This document shows positions 47,996 to 56,526 of a stretch of DNA of 64,000 nucleotides, in pieces (within the stretch, counting starts at the first letter, position 1; each line of letters opens with the position of its first letter). The DNA is taken from NCBI RefSeq assembly GCF_003112575.1, contig NZ_BEWC01000004.1, positions 186,001 through 250,000 on the forward strand, written 5' to 3'. This DNA comes from Streptomyces ardesiacus (GTDB lineage Bacteria; Actinomycetota; Actinomycetes; Streptomycetales; Streptomycetaceae). Made by a program: the position numbers and the translations under genes. The notes below the pieces were generated by a model. That model worked only from the letters and a program-made list of their open reading frames with translations. It did no database searches and was not told the DNA's origin.

Positions 47996-49012
47996 TCAGG
48001 GCTTGAGGAGGGTCTTGACAGCGCGGCGCTCGTCCATCGCCCGGTAGCCCTCGGCGACCTCACTCAGGGGCAGCGTGAGGTCGAAGACCCGGCCCGGATC
48101 GATCGCCCCGGTCAGGACGCGGTCGATGAGGTCGGGCAGGTAGCGGCGTACCGGGGCGGGGCCGCCGCGCAGGCCGACGTGGGAGAAGAACAGCTCCTGC
48201 CCGTCGACGGCGACCTCGTGCGGCACGCCGACGAAGCCGACGTTGCCGCCGGGGCGGGCGGAGTGCAGCGCCTGCCCCATGGCCTGGGCGGTGCCGACGC
48301 ACTCCAGGACGCTGTCGGCGCCGATCCCGCCGGTCAGCTCCCTGATCCGGGCGACGCCCTCCTCGCCGCGCTCGGTGACGATGTCGGTGGCGCCGAAGGC
48401 ACGGGCCAGCTTCTGGCGGGGCTCGTGGCGGCTCATGGCGATGATCCGCTCGGCGCCCCTCTCCTTGGCGGCGATCACCGCGCACAGGCCCACCGCGCCG
48501 TCCCCGACGACCACGGCGGTGGAGCCGGGCCCGACCTCGGCGGCCTCGGCCGCCCACCAGCCGGTGCCCATCACGTCGGAGACGGCGAGCAGGCCCGGCC
48601 ACAGCTCCTCCTCCGGCACCCCGTCGGTGGCGACCAGGGTGCCCTGCGCGTTGGGGATGCGCACGTAGTCGGCCTGGCAGGTGGTCATGAACTCGCGGTG
48701 CAGGCAGTTCGACTGGAAGCCGTTCGCGCAGTTGGCGCAGGTGTTGTCCGAGGTGGCGAACGAGCCGACCACGAACTGGCCCGGCCGCACCGAGGTGACC
48801 TCGCTGCCGACCTCCTCGACGAACCCGACGTACTCGTGGCCCATGGGGTGCGGCTCGGCCGTCGGCTCCAGGCCGCGGTAGGGCCACAGGTCCGAACCGC
48901 ACACGCAGGTCACCGCCGTACGGATGATCGCGTCGGTCGGGGCGAGGATCTTCGGGTCGTCCAGGGTCTCGAAGCGGATGTCGCCGGGGGCGTGGATCAT
49001 GGCGCCGTGCAT
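47996..49012 (-). CDS. Zinc-dependent alcohol dehydrogenase
   Basis: A 338-residue medium-chain zinc alcohol dehydrogenase. The catalytic zinc site is Cys in TCVCGSDLWPYRG and His/Glu in PMGHEYVGFVEEVG. The structural zinc region is FATSDNTCANCANGFQSNCL, in which only three of the four usual cysteines are obvious. The NAD(P) motif is VVVGDGAVGLCAVI. ATG at 49012 starts MHGAMIHAPGDIRFE. A broken SDR follows on the same strand. Divergent from an MmyB-like HTH regulator across about 210 bases with a TGTAC dyad; probably controlled by it. Substrate unknown. Confidence 0.87.
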   Translation of the reverse strand: MHGAMIHAPGDIRFETLDDPKILAPTDAIIRTAVTCVCGSDLWPYRGLEPTAEPHPMGHEYVGFVEEVGSEVTSVRPGQFVVGSFATSDNTCANCANGFQSNCLHREFMTTCQADYVRIPNAQGTLVATDGVPEEELWPGLLAVSDVMGTGWWAAEAAEVGPGSTAVVVGDGAVGLCAVIAAKERGAERIIAMSRHEPRQKLARAFGATDIVTERGEEGVARIRELTGGIGADSVLECVGTAQAMGQALHSARPGGNVGFVGVPHEVAVDGQELFFSHVGLRGGPAPVRRYLPDLIDRVLTGAIDPGRVFDLTLPLSEVAEGYRAMDERRAVKTLLKP

Positions 49013-49174
49013 GGGGATGTCCTTCGTGTTCCGAGGCGGACCGCCGAGAGGCACGGCGGTCGCCGGGTGTGGAGCGGGGCGGTCTTCCGTCCGGCCGGCG
49101 GCGGCCGGGCGCAAGCTCCCCGCTCTCCAGGCAACCCGTTTCCCGCGCGCTCTGCGAGGCACCGTCGAAGGGTG

Positions 49175-49189
49175 TACCACCAGTACATC
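49175..49189. promoter_or_regulatory. Operator-like dyad between alcohol dehydrogenase and HTH genes
   Basis: TGTAC (49175-49179), 5 bases, GTACA (49185-49189), within a wider GG...CC symmetry. It lies about 20 bases before the proposed -10 (TACGGT, 49211-49216) of the HTH gene, seven bases before that gene's GTG start, suggesting leaderless transcription and autoregulation. Confidence 0.4.
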
Positions 49190-49223
49190 CCTGCGACCGC
49201 GCGCGGGACGTACGGTCGAAGGC

Positions 49224-50096
49224 GTGGACAACCAAGCAGAGGTCCGCGAGTTCCTCACCTCGCGGCGAGCCAGGATCACCCCCGAGCAGGCGGGACTGCC
49301 CGCCGGCAGCCGGCGCCGGGTGCCGGGGCTGCGCCGCAGCGAGGTCGCCGCGCTGGCCGACATGAGCGTGGAGTACTACGCGAAACTGGAGCGCGGCAAC
49401 CTCGCGGGAGCCTCCCCCGCCGTTCTCGAAGCGCTGGCCCGCGCTCTCCGGCTCGACGAGGCCGAACGCGCCCACCTGCTCAACCTCGCCCATGCCGCGG
49501 ACGGCTCGGACGTCCTCACGCGCCCGCGCCGCCGCACCCCGCAGTGGAAGGCGCACCGGAGCCTGCAGTGGGTCCTGGACGCCGTCACCGCCGGACCGGC
49601 CTTCGTCCGCAACGGCCGTATGGACGTGCTCGCCACGAACCGGCTGGCCCGCGCGCTGTACGACGACGTGTACGCCACGCCGCACAACCAGGCGAACCTG
49701 GCCCGCTTCAACTTCCTCGACCCCGCCTCGCGCCGCTTCTACCCGGACTGGGACACGGCCGCCGACATCGCCGTGTCGATCCTGCGTACGGAGGCGGGCC
49801 GCAATCCGCACGACAAGGACCTCCACGACCTCGTCGGGGAGCTGTGCACCCGCAGTGACGACTTCCGCACCCGCTGGGGTGCCCACAATGTCCGCCACCA
49901 CGGCACCGGGAGCAAGCTCTTCCACCACCACGCCGTCGGCGATCTCACGCTCGCCTACGAAGGGCTGGAGATGGCCGCCGAACCGGGCCTCACCCTCACC
50001 GTCTACACCGCCGAGCCGGGCTCGCCCTCCGAGGAGGGCCTGCGTCTCCTCGCGACGTGGGCCGCCACCCGGGACGCCGTCGCGGCGGAAAAGTAG
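49224..50096 (+). CDS. Helix-turn-helix regulator with MmyB-like ligand-binding domain
   Basis: A 290-residue XRE-type regulator of the same class as that at 2922-3785: an amino HTH (REFLTSRRARITPEQAGLPA, RVPGLRRSEVAALADMSVEY) and a PAS-like MmyB/MLTR ligand domain with VLATNRLARALY, FYPDWDTAADIAVSILR and FRTRWGAHNVRHH. The GTG at 49224 is probably leaderless, with TACGGT seven bases upstream. It is divergent from the zinc alcohol dehydrogenase, its likely target. Ligand unknown. Confidence 0.87.
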   Translation: MDNQAEVREFLTSRRARITPEQAGLPAGSRRRVPGLRRSEVAALADMSVEYYAKLERGNLAGASPAVLEALARALRLDEAERAHLLNLAHAADGSDVLTRPRRRTPQWKAHRSLQWVLDAVTAGPAFVRNGRMDVLATNRLARALYDDVYATPHNQANLARFNFLDPASRRFYPDWDTAADIAVSILRTEAGRNPHDKDLHDLVGELCTRSDDFRTRWGAHNVRHHGTGSKLFHHHAVGDLTLAYEGLEMAAEPGLTLTVYTAEPGSPSEEGLRLLATWAATRDAVAAEK

Positions 50097-50123
50097 GTGC
50101 GCCCGGCACGGGAAGCCGTCAGG

Positions 50124-51020
50124 ATGCCCGGTGTGACCGAGCTGCCGGGCGACACCGTCCCCTCCCGTGCCGTCCTCGACGCGTTCGGTGTCGAGGGGGT
50201 TCCTGTTCCGCTGCCGGGCGGGCAGGGGCGGAGCGTGCTCGTCGGCGGCGCCGTGTTCAAGCCCGCCGAGGGGTCCGACGACGAGGTCGAGTGGGCCTCC
50301 GCCCTGTTCGAGAGCCTGGCGCCGGACAGTGGCTTCCGGGTCCCGCTGCCGCTGCGGGCCGCGGACGGCCGGAGCGTCGTGGGCGGTTGGACGGCCAGTG
50401 AGTTCCTGACCGGAGAGCCCGGCCCGAGCGGGCACTGGGCGGGTGTGCTCGCGGCCGGCCGTGCCTTCCACGCCGCCCTTGGCGCGGTGCCCCGGCCCCC
50501 CTTCCTCAGCCGGGCCACGCATCCGTGGGCGGTGGGCGACCGGGTCGCGTGGGGCGAGCAGGACGTCGACGTGATCGACGATCTCGCCGCGCCGTTCTCG
50601 GTCCTCCGGGAGCTGCGGCGGCCGGTGCGGCAGGACGGCGCCCAGCTCGTTCACGGCGACCTCACCGGCAATGTGCTCTTCGCCGAGGGCGAAGCGCCCG
50701 CGGTGATCGACTTCTCGCCGTTCTGGCGGCCTCCGGCGTTCGCGGAGGCCGTCGTGGTCGTGGACGGGCTGCTGTGGTTCGATCTTCCGCCCGGCCTGCT
50801 GACCGGTGGCGGCGGCACACCCGACTGGCAGCAGATGCTGATCCGCGCGCTGATCTTCCGGCTCGTGGCGCAGAGCGAACTGACGGGGCCGTCGGCACCG
50901 GCTCGGCCCGGTGAGCGGGAGCGGTACGCGAGGGCGGTCGACGCCGTGGTGCGGGCCGGCGACCCGGCCGGGCCGGCGGTCACGGTGCGCGACCGCCGGC
51001 TCCTCCGCCCGGGGCGCTGA
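50124..51020 (+). CDS. Phosphotransferase-like protein (TIGR02569-type)
   Basis: A 298-residue protein with the aminoglycoside-phosphotransferase-like fold. The catalytic-loop motif HGDLTGN (LVHGDLTGNVLF) and the metal-binding VIDFSPFW are clear, and GGAVFKPAEG may hold the nucleotide lysine. It resembles the actinobacterial TIGR02569 group, of unknown substrate. ATG at 50124 follows GGGAAG; a GTG at 50097 immediately after the previous stop is an alternative. It lies 27 bases after the HTH gene and may be co-transcribed. It is not evidently an antibiotic-resistance gene. Confidence 0.77.
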   Translation: MPGVTELPGDTVPSRAVLDAFGVEGVPVPLPGGQGRSVLVGGAVFKPAEGSDDEVEWASALFESLAPDSGFRVPLPLRAADGRSVVGGWTASEFLTGEPGPSGHWAGVLAAGRAFHAALGAVPRPPFLSRATHPWAVGDRVAWGEQDVDVIDDLAAPFSVLRELRRPVRQDGAQLVHGDLTGNVLFAEGEAPAVIDFSPFWRPPAFAEAVVVVDGLLWFDLPPGLLTGGGGTPDWQQMLIRALIFRLVAQSELTGPSAPARPGERERYARAVDAVVRAGDPAGPAVTVRDRRLLRPGR

Positions 51021-51031
51021 CGCCCCGGGCG
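51006..51031. terminator. Hairpin overlapping the phosphotransferase-like stop codon
   Basis: CGCCCGGGGCG (51006-51016) and CGCCCCGGGCG (51021-51031) form a perfect 11-base stem whose 4-base loop CTGA contains the TGA stop. It separates two convergent genes. Confidence 0.65.
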
Positions 51032-51034
51032 GGG

Positions 51035-52792
51035 TCAGTTGGCGTTCACCAGGTCGTGGGCCGGCACCGTCACGGTCCGGGCGTCCGGCTTGCCGCCGAG
51101 CACGATCTTCCGCAGCGCGCTGTTGTTGCCGAGGTCGGTCTCCTTGAGCCGCTTCTCGGGGTTGGCCAGCACCTGGATGTAGTAGGTGCCGTTGGGGACG
51201 TCCGTGATGTCGAAGGACTGGCCCGGCAGGTCCTGGGAGTACGTGTCGCCGGAGCCGACGTCGAGCACCTCGCGGACGGAGATGGAGTTCTCCTCGCCGC
51301 AGGCGGTGGACAGATCGGTGTTGAACGGGTGCCAGTTGGCGTTCTTCACCGTGTAGTCGATGGCGTCGGTGTTGGCCAGGCAGAAGGCTTCCTTGCCGCT
51401 GCGCACGGCCTCCTTCTTGTCGGCCTTCAGCAGCCGGTAGCTGGCGAAGTCGGTGAAGTGCCAGTGCATGTGCCCGGGACGGGGGTCCCATTCCATGGTG
51501 CCGGTCGGGGTGTAGCCGACCTGCTTGCCCTTGGCGTCGTAGAAGTACTGGTAGGCGTCCATCTTGGCCTTGCCGGGCGTCCGGAAGCCGTCCACCACCA
51601 GTTGCGCCGGACCGGCGTTCCAGACGTTGGCGCTGAAGGCCAGGTAGTCCTTGCCGGGGATGTCCTTCTCCCCGTCGGTGACGACGATGCCGTAGGCCGG
51701 CAGCGAGCGCAGGTCGGGCTTGGGGACGTCGGGGACGGAGGGGATGCCCGCGGGTCGCTTCGCCAGCGGCTGCAGCGCCAGGGCCTTGCGGGAGCCGTCG
51801 GTCTGGCCGCTCTTGTCGCCGACCGGCAGGGAACGCGCGGCCTGCTGCTTCTTCAGGGCCCACGGCAGCGCGGGCGGCGCCGCCCTGAGCGGCCCGTGAC
51901 CGGCGTTGTACGAGGGGCCGGCGCCGCTCGTGACCGGCGCGGCGGCCTGGGCGGGGGTCGGGGCGTGCCCGGGCCCGTGGCCCGCGTGCGCGGCCGGGGC
52001 CTGGTGGGCGGCCCCGTGACCGGCGTGCTCGCCCGCCGTCGCGGACCGTGCCGCCGCCGACTGGGCGGCCCACTCCTCGTCGTCGTAACTGCGTTCCACG
52101 ACGGTCACCTTGACGGTGGCGGGCTTGTCGGCGATGCCGAAGAGGTCGCGGTACTTCTTGGCCACCCCGACCTTGGCGGTGTAGGTCCCGGGCGCCAGCG
52201 CGACGGGCTCGCTGTAGGAACCCCCGTAGGTGTTGGCCGCCCAGCCCTTCTCGACGCCCCACACGGAGCCGAGGGTGAACGGGTTGGTGGGGCAGCTCTC
52301 CGGATACTTCGAGGTGGCGGGCGCGTCGGGGCGTACCCGGCCGCTGGCGTTGTTCGGGCAGAAGTCCTCGGTGCGGCCGAGGACCTTCTTGCCCGCCTTG
52401 TCGGTGATCGTGATCTGCGCGAAGCCGGGCAGCCCGGAGAAGTCCTTCACCGTGCCCTTCGGCAGTGTCCTGGCCTTGGCCTTCCCGCCCTCGTACACGG
52501 TCTGGGTGACGGTCACCGGGTCCTTGTACGACTTCCGGGTCACCTTCAGCTCCAGCGGCCTGCCCTCCGCGGTGAGGTAGGTGCCGAGGTCGAGGTAGAC
52601 GCCCGGGTCCTCCTTCCAGGAGGTGAGCGTGAGCGAGCCGGTCGCGGCGACGAGGCTCAGCTTCGGCCCCGTCGCCGCCTTCGCCGGCTCCGCGGTGGCG
52701 GCCACGAGTGAGCCGGTCACGGCCATGGCGGCGACCGCCGTGGTGCCCACGAGCAGGGGGCGTCGCAGCCGGATGGTGCGTGTTCTGGTCAT
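51035..52792 (-). CDS. Exported lysyl-oxidase-like copper amine oxidase
   Basis: A 585-residue secreted protein: signal peptide 1-40, Ig/beta-like region to about 235, a His/Ala/Gly-rich segment (GEHAGHGAAH, 255-280) and a carboxy lysyl oxidase domain (365-570). The copper-binding His-x-His-x-His is HMHWH (441-445). By alignment to the animal enzyme, the residues forming the lysyl-tyrosyl quinone are present: Lys467 in RSGKEAFCLAN and Tyr518 in GDTYSQD. It would oxidise peptidyl lysine or amines outside the cell. The His-rich segment may gather copper. ATG at 52792 follows GAGGG. The 255 bases upstream show no strong motif. Confidence 0.85.
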   Translation of the reverse strand: MTRTRTIRLRRPLLVGTTAVAAMAVTGSLVAATAEPAKAATGPKLSLVAATGSLTLTSWKEDPGVYLDLGTYLTAEGRPLELKVTRKSYKDPVTVTQTVYEGGKAKARTLPKGTVKDFSGLPGFAQITITDKAGKKVLGRTEDFCPNNASGRVRPDAPATSKYPESCPTNPFTLGSVWGVEKGWAANTYGGSYSEPVALAPGTYTAKVGVAKKYRDLFGIADKPATVKVTVVERSYDDEEWAAQSAAARSATAGEHAGHGAAHQAPAAHAGHGPGHAPTPAQAAAPVTSGAGPSYNAGHGPLRAAPPALPWALKKQQAARSLPVGDKSGQTDGSRKALALQPLAKRPAGIPSVPDVPKPDLRSLPAYGIVVTDGEKDIPGKDYLAFSANVWNAGPAQLVVDGFRTPGKAKMDAYQYFYDAKGKQVGYTPTGTMEWDPRPGHMHWHFTDFASYRLLKADKKEAVRSGKEAFCLANTDAIDYTVKNANWHPFNTDLSTACGEENSISVREVLDVGSGDTYSQDLPGQSFDITDVPNGTYYIQVLANPEKRLKETDLGNNSALRKIVLGGKPDARTVTVPAHDLVNAN

Positions 52793-53047
52793 CGATCCCT
52801 CGTCCTTCGGGTGCTTGGGGGGTGCGGTGGGAAGGAAGCAGGCGGGCACGTGCTGTGCCCGCGCTGTGAGAGGGAGCGGTCGGACGTCCGGTTGTCCGGA
52901 AGGCGGGAAACCGCGGGAGGTTGGCCGGATCGCGGTGTGGTGGACGACATCAGGCTGAAGTCGTGGAAACGGGCCGCCGGGTGACGGCTCATGGGGTAGG
53001 GAACGACGGCCCACGGGGGAGGCAACGACCCGGGGCGCTCGCGGGCG

Positions 53048-53956
53048 CTACGGCCGCGGTCTGGCGCCGAACACCCAGCGGTTGCCCCCCAGTGCGTCGT
53101 TCGGCTCGGGCAGTGGACCGCGTCCGTGCCGGCGGGTGAAGTCGAAGGGGCTGTGGACCGCCGTCGTCCAGCCCTTGTGCGCCAGGGCGGCGGCGGAGTC
53201 GGGTCGCGGTTCCAGGCTGAACAGGTCGAGCAGGTCGATGCCGAGTTGCTGGTGCGTCGCGGTGTAGAGCGGGCTGTCGCGGTGTTCCAGCAGGTCCTTG
53301 TCGAGCTTGACCTCGTAGGCCAGGGCGCTTCCCCGCGCGCTCAGCCGGTCCACCGCACCGATGAGGTGCGTCTCGGCCGCGCTGGGGAGGTAGAACAGCA
53401 GCCCTTCGACCAGCCAGACGGTGGGCGCCGAAGGGTCGAAGCCGGCGTCGGTCAGCGCACCGGCCCAGTCGGCGCGCAGGTCCGCCGGGACCGGGACGCG
53501 CCGCGTCCTCGGTGCGGCCGACAGGGCGTCGAGCACCTGGTGCTTGAAGGCCAGCACACCCTGCCTGTCTATCTCGTAGAGCACGCATCCGGGCGGCCAG
53601 TCGAGACGGAAGGCGCGTGCGTCCAGTCCGGCCCCGAGCAGCACCACCTGCCGGGCGCCGCCCGTGTGCAGCGAATCGAGCAGGAAGTCGTCGAGGACTC
53701 TGGTTCGCAGGCCGAAGTAGCGGGCGAACCGCCCCCACAGCGGGTCCGAGTCCCCGTCCGGGACCTGTCGCAGGCGGACGGGCCAGCCCGCGGACGCCGG
53801 TGCGGCGCGCACGAAGTGCTCGGCGTAGTCGTCCTGGGCCAGGCTGTCGGCGCGGTGGGTCTCGATCGCCCGGGCCGCGGCCACCAGGAGCGCGGTCACG
53901 CCGACGCCTCCCGCCACGCCTTGCCCGTCGGTGTCTCGTTGTGCGGTGTCGGCCAT
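53048..53956 (-). CDS. SAM-dependent methyltransferase, leucine-carboxyl-methyltransferase (LCM) family
   Basis: A 302-residue class I methyltransferase of the LCM/TIGR00027 group. The SAM site is RQVVLLGAGLDARAFRLDWP (residues 103-122), with the acidic ribose ligand in VLYEIDRQGVLAFK; TVWLVEGLLFYLP and RTRVLDDFLLDS are family-typical. Relatives methylate carboxylates or hydroxyls of small metabolites. ATG at 53956. It is the last gene of a minus-strand run with an MfnB-like furan synthase, aldehyde dehydrogenase and alcohol dehydrogenase; it could esterify a furan carboxylate made by them, which is inference. Confidence 0.84.
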   Translation of the reverse strand: MADTAQRDTDGQGVAGGVGVTALLVAAARAIETHRADSLAQDDYAEHFVRAAPASAGWPVRLRQVPDGDSDPLWGRFARYFGLRTRVLDDFLLDSLHTGGARQVVLLGAGLDARAFRLDWPPGCVLYEIDRQGVLAFKHQVLDALSAAPRTRRVPVPADLRADWAGALTDAGFDPSAPTVWLVEGLLFYLPSAAETHLIGAVDRLSARGSALAYEVKLDKDLLEHRDSPLYTATHQQLGIDLLDLFSLEPRPDSAAALAHKGWTTAVHSPFDFTRRHGRGPLPEPNDALGGNRWVFGARPRP

Positions 53957-54017
53957 GTCTTCTCCAAGTCGATGGCGGGTACGGGGCGGCGGCGCGGGCG
54001 GCCGGTCGTCAGTCCCG

Positions 54018-55112
54018 TCACCCGCCGGGTATCAGGACGGGTTTGACGACGTCGCCCGCGTCGCAGTCGTGCTCGGCCTGGTTGATGTCGGCGAGCGGGT
54101 AGGTGCGGATCAGCTGGTCGAAGGGGAACAGCCCGGCCTGCCACAGCGCCGTCAGCCGGGGGATCAGGAGCCCGGGGACCGCGTCGCCCTCGCAGATGTG
54201 CACGAGGGCGCGCCCCCGGTCCAGGGTTCCCGGTTCGAGCGGCAGCGCGGTGTGGAGCCGTGCCACCAGGCCGAGACGGCCGGCGGGGCGCAGGGACCGG
54301 AGCGCCTCGTTGATCAGCCCGGCGGAGGCTGTGGTGTCCAGCGCGCAGGAGGCACCGCCGTCGGTCAGTCGTCGGATGCGTGCGGGCAGGTCGGCCGTCG
54401 CGGCGTGCAGCGGGATCGCGCGGAACTGTTCGGCCAGGGCCAGGCGTCCCGGGTGGCGGTCGACGGCCACCACCACCGCCCCGGCCGCCGTGGCCGCCAT
54501 GACCGCGGCGAGTCCCACGGCGCCCGCGCCGAACACCGCGAAGGTGTCGCCGGGGCCGGCGCCGAAGGAGTTGAAGACCGCGCCGGCCCCGGTGAGGAAG
54601 CCGCAGCCGAGCGGCCCCAGCAGTTCGAGGGGCAGCGCGGGGTCGACCCGCACGGCGTTGCGGGCCAAGACGGTCGCGTACTCGGCGAACGAGGACTGGC
54701 CGAACCAGCGGGGGGCCAGCGCCCCTCCGGCCGCGTCGGTCAACCGGGAGGCCTGCCCCTCGCGTCCGCCGAAGAGGTTCAGGGAGGCGAAGGAGTCGCA
54801 GTGGGCGGGGGCGGCGCCCAGGCAGGCACGGCAGTGGCCACAGGAGTCGAAGCTCAGCACGATGTGGTCGCCGGGGGCCAGGCCCGTGTCCGGACCGCCC
54901 GTCTCCACCACGACTCCCGCGCCTTCGTGTCCGAGTACGGCCGGCAGCGGGGAGCGGCCCGCCGAGCGGCGGACCGCGAGGTCGGTCCGGCACATCCCGC
55001 AGCCGGCGATCCGCACCACGACCTCCCCCGCGGCGGGACCCTCGTGCTGCGTCACCTCCTCCAGTTCGAACCGGGCCTCGTGGGAGCGCAGTACGGCCGC
55101 ACGGAACTTCAC
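54018..55112 (-). CDS. Zinc-type alcohol dehydrogenase
   Basis: A 364-residue medium-chain alcohol dehydrogenase. Catalytic zinc ligands are Cys in GCGMCRTDLAVR, His in LGHEGAG and a third in the PLGCGFLTGAG region. The structural zinc cysteines are partly kept in SCGHCRACLGAAPAHC. The NAD motif is AVFGAGAVGLAAVMAA with Asp in VVAVDRHPG. The GTG at 55112 begins directly after the aldehyde dehydrogenase stop (TGAC then GTG) behind GGAGGAGACC, so translation is coupled. It resembles aryl/benzyl alcohol dehydrogenases, fitting oxidation of a hydroxymethyl-furan, which is inference. Confidence 0.87.
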   Translation of the reverse strand: MKFRAAVLRSHEARFELEEVTQHEGPAAGEVVVRIAGCGMCRTDLAVRRSAGRSPLPAVLGHEGAGVVVETGGPDTGLAPGDHIVLSFDSCGHCRACLGAAPAHCDSFASLNLFGGREGQASRLTDAAGGALAPRWFGQSSFAEYATVLARNAVRVDPALPLELLGPLGCGFLTGAGAVFNSFGAGPGDTFAVFGAGAVGLAAVMAATAAGAVVVAVDRHPGRLALAEQFRAIPLHAATADLPARIRRLTDGGASCALDTTASAGLINEALRSLRPAGRLGLVARLHTALPLEPGTLDRGRALVHICEGDAVPGLLIPRLTALWQAGLFPFDQLIRTYPLADINQAEHDCDAGDVVKPVLIPGG

Positions 55113-55113
55113 G

Positions 55114-56517
55114 TCAGGTCTCCTCCAGGCGGTGCACGACGAAGGGTCTGAGGTTGCCCCGCAGGCCCCACGGCCCGCCCGCGACACCGACGCCGCTCTC
55201 CTTGGTGCCCGCGAAGGGCTGGGCGAGGGACAGTTCGGCGTGGTGGTTGATCCATGCCGTCCCGCACTCCAGGCGCTCCGCGACGGCCTCGGCCCGTTCG
55301 GGGTCGGCCGACCACACGGAGCCGCCCAGTGCGTAGCGGGTGGCGTTGGCGGCCTCGACGGCGTCGTCCACGCTGTCGTAGGGCAGGACGGGCAGGACCG
55401 GGCCGAACTGCTCCTCCGTCACCACGGGGCTGTCGGGGGGCACGTCGGCCAGGACGGTGGGTGCGAAGAAGTACCCCGGCAGGCCCGGACGGCGGCCTCC
55501 GGCGGCGGCCCGCGCACCGGCCGCGAGCGCCTGTGCGGTGCACCGCTCGACCCGGGAGAGCTGGGCGGCGTTGTTCAGCGGTCCCAGGTGGGTGGCCGGG
55601 TCGAGCCCCGGTCCGACCACGGCTGTCCTCGCCCGGTGCGCGAGGGCCTCGACCACCTGGGAGTAGAGCCGGGCCGGGGCGTAGACGCGCTTGACCGCCA
55701 TGCAGACCTGGCCGCAGTTGCGGAACGCGGCCCAGAACAGACGGTCCGCGATCCGCTCCACGTCGACGTCCTCCAGGAGGACGGCCGCGTCGTTGCCGCC
55801 CAGCTCCAGGGTGACCCGGGCCAGTGAGGTCGCCGCGCCCGCGGCGACGGCCCGTCCGGTGGGCGCGGAGCCGGTGAAGGTGACGTGGCGGATCCCGGGA
55901 TGAGCCACGAGGCGGGCGCCGAGCGGTTCGTGACCGGTGACGATCGTGAGCACGCCCTCGGGCAGCGCCCGCGCGACGACGTCCCCGAGCAGCCGCGTGG
56001 CGAGGGGTGTGTACGGGGAGGGTTTGAGGATCACCGTGTTGCCCGCGGCGAGGGCCGGCGCGAACTTCGCCGAGGCGAGCTGGAGGGGGAAGTTCCACGG
56101 GACGATCGCGGCGACGGGACCGAGCGACCGCCAGCGGACCTCACTGCGTACGGGCCGGCCGTCGGTGATCGGCTGCGCGCCCTGGTCCAGCTCGGCGTAG
56201 TAGCGCAGCCTCGCGGCCGTACGGGCGACCTCCGCGGACGACTCGGCCAACGGCTTGCCCTGTTCGCGGGTGAGCAGCGGAGCGAGCGCGGCTCCGGCCG
56301 CCTCCACCGCGTCGGCCGCCGCCAGCAGCGCGGTGGTACGGGCGGCCCGGTCGGCCCGCCAGCTCCGCCAGGCGGTGTGCGCCCGCTCGACCAGGGCGTC
56401 CAGCGTGTCCGGGTGCTGGTCGGGGGCTTCGTCGAAGGCCTCGCCCGTCGCCGGGTCGACGACCGCGAAGCGCCGGTCGCGGCCTGCGGACGCTCTTCGG
56501 GGCCGTGTTGTCGGCAT
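55114..56517 (-). CDS. NAD(P)-dependent aldehyde dehydrogenase
   Basis: A 467-residue aldehyde dehydrogenase. Catalytic Cys272 is in NCGQVCMAVKR and general base Glu238 in TLELGGND; the oxyanion Asn is in VPWNFPL, and NAD contacts lie in TFTGSAPTGRAV. It oxidises an aldehyde to a carboxylate. It starts 10 bases after the end of the MfnB-like gene and is coupled to the alcohol dehydrogenase. In this operon a natural substrate would be a furan aldehyde, since MfnB makes (5-formylfuran-3-yl)methyl phosphate. Inferred. Confidence 0.88.
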   Translation of the reverse strand: MPTTRPRRASAGRDRRFAVVDPATGEAFDEAPDQHPDTLDALVERAHTAWRSWRADRAARTTALLAAADAVEAAGAALAPLLTREQGKPLAESSAEVARTAARLRYYAELDQGAQPITDGRPVRSEVRWRSLGPVAAIVPWNFPLQLASAKFAPALAAGNTVILKPSPYTPLATRLLGDVVARALPEGVLTIVTGHEPLGARLVAHPGIRHVTFTGSAPTGRAVAAGAATSLARVTLELGGNDAAVLLEDVDVERIADRLFWAAFRNCGQVCMAVKRVYAPARLYSQVVEALAHRARTAVVGPGLDPATHLGPLNNAAQLSRVERCTAQALAAGARAAAGGRRPGLPGYFFAPTVLADVPPDSPVVTEEQFGPVLPVLPYDSVDDAVEAANATRYALGGSVWSADPERAEAVAERLECGTAWINHHAELSLAQPFAGTKESGVGVAGGPWGLRGNLRPFVVHRLEET

Positions 56518-56526
56518 GCCGGCCGC

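Noticed and set aside
48060..52262. A 1,400-codon open frame on the minus strand
   Set aside because: Low-complexity Arg/Gly/Pro translation that runs antisense to or out of frame with the alcohol dehydrogenase, HTH, phosphotransferase-like and lysyl oxidase genes; a typical GC-rich shadow frame.
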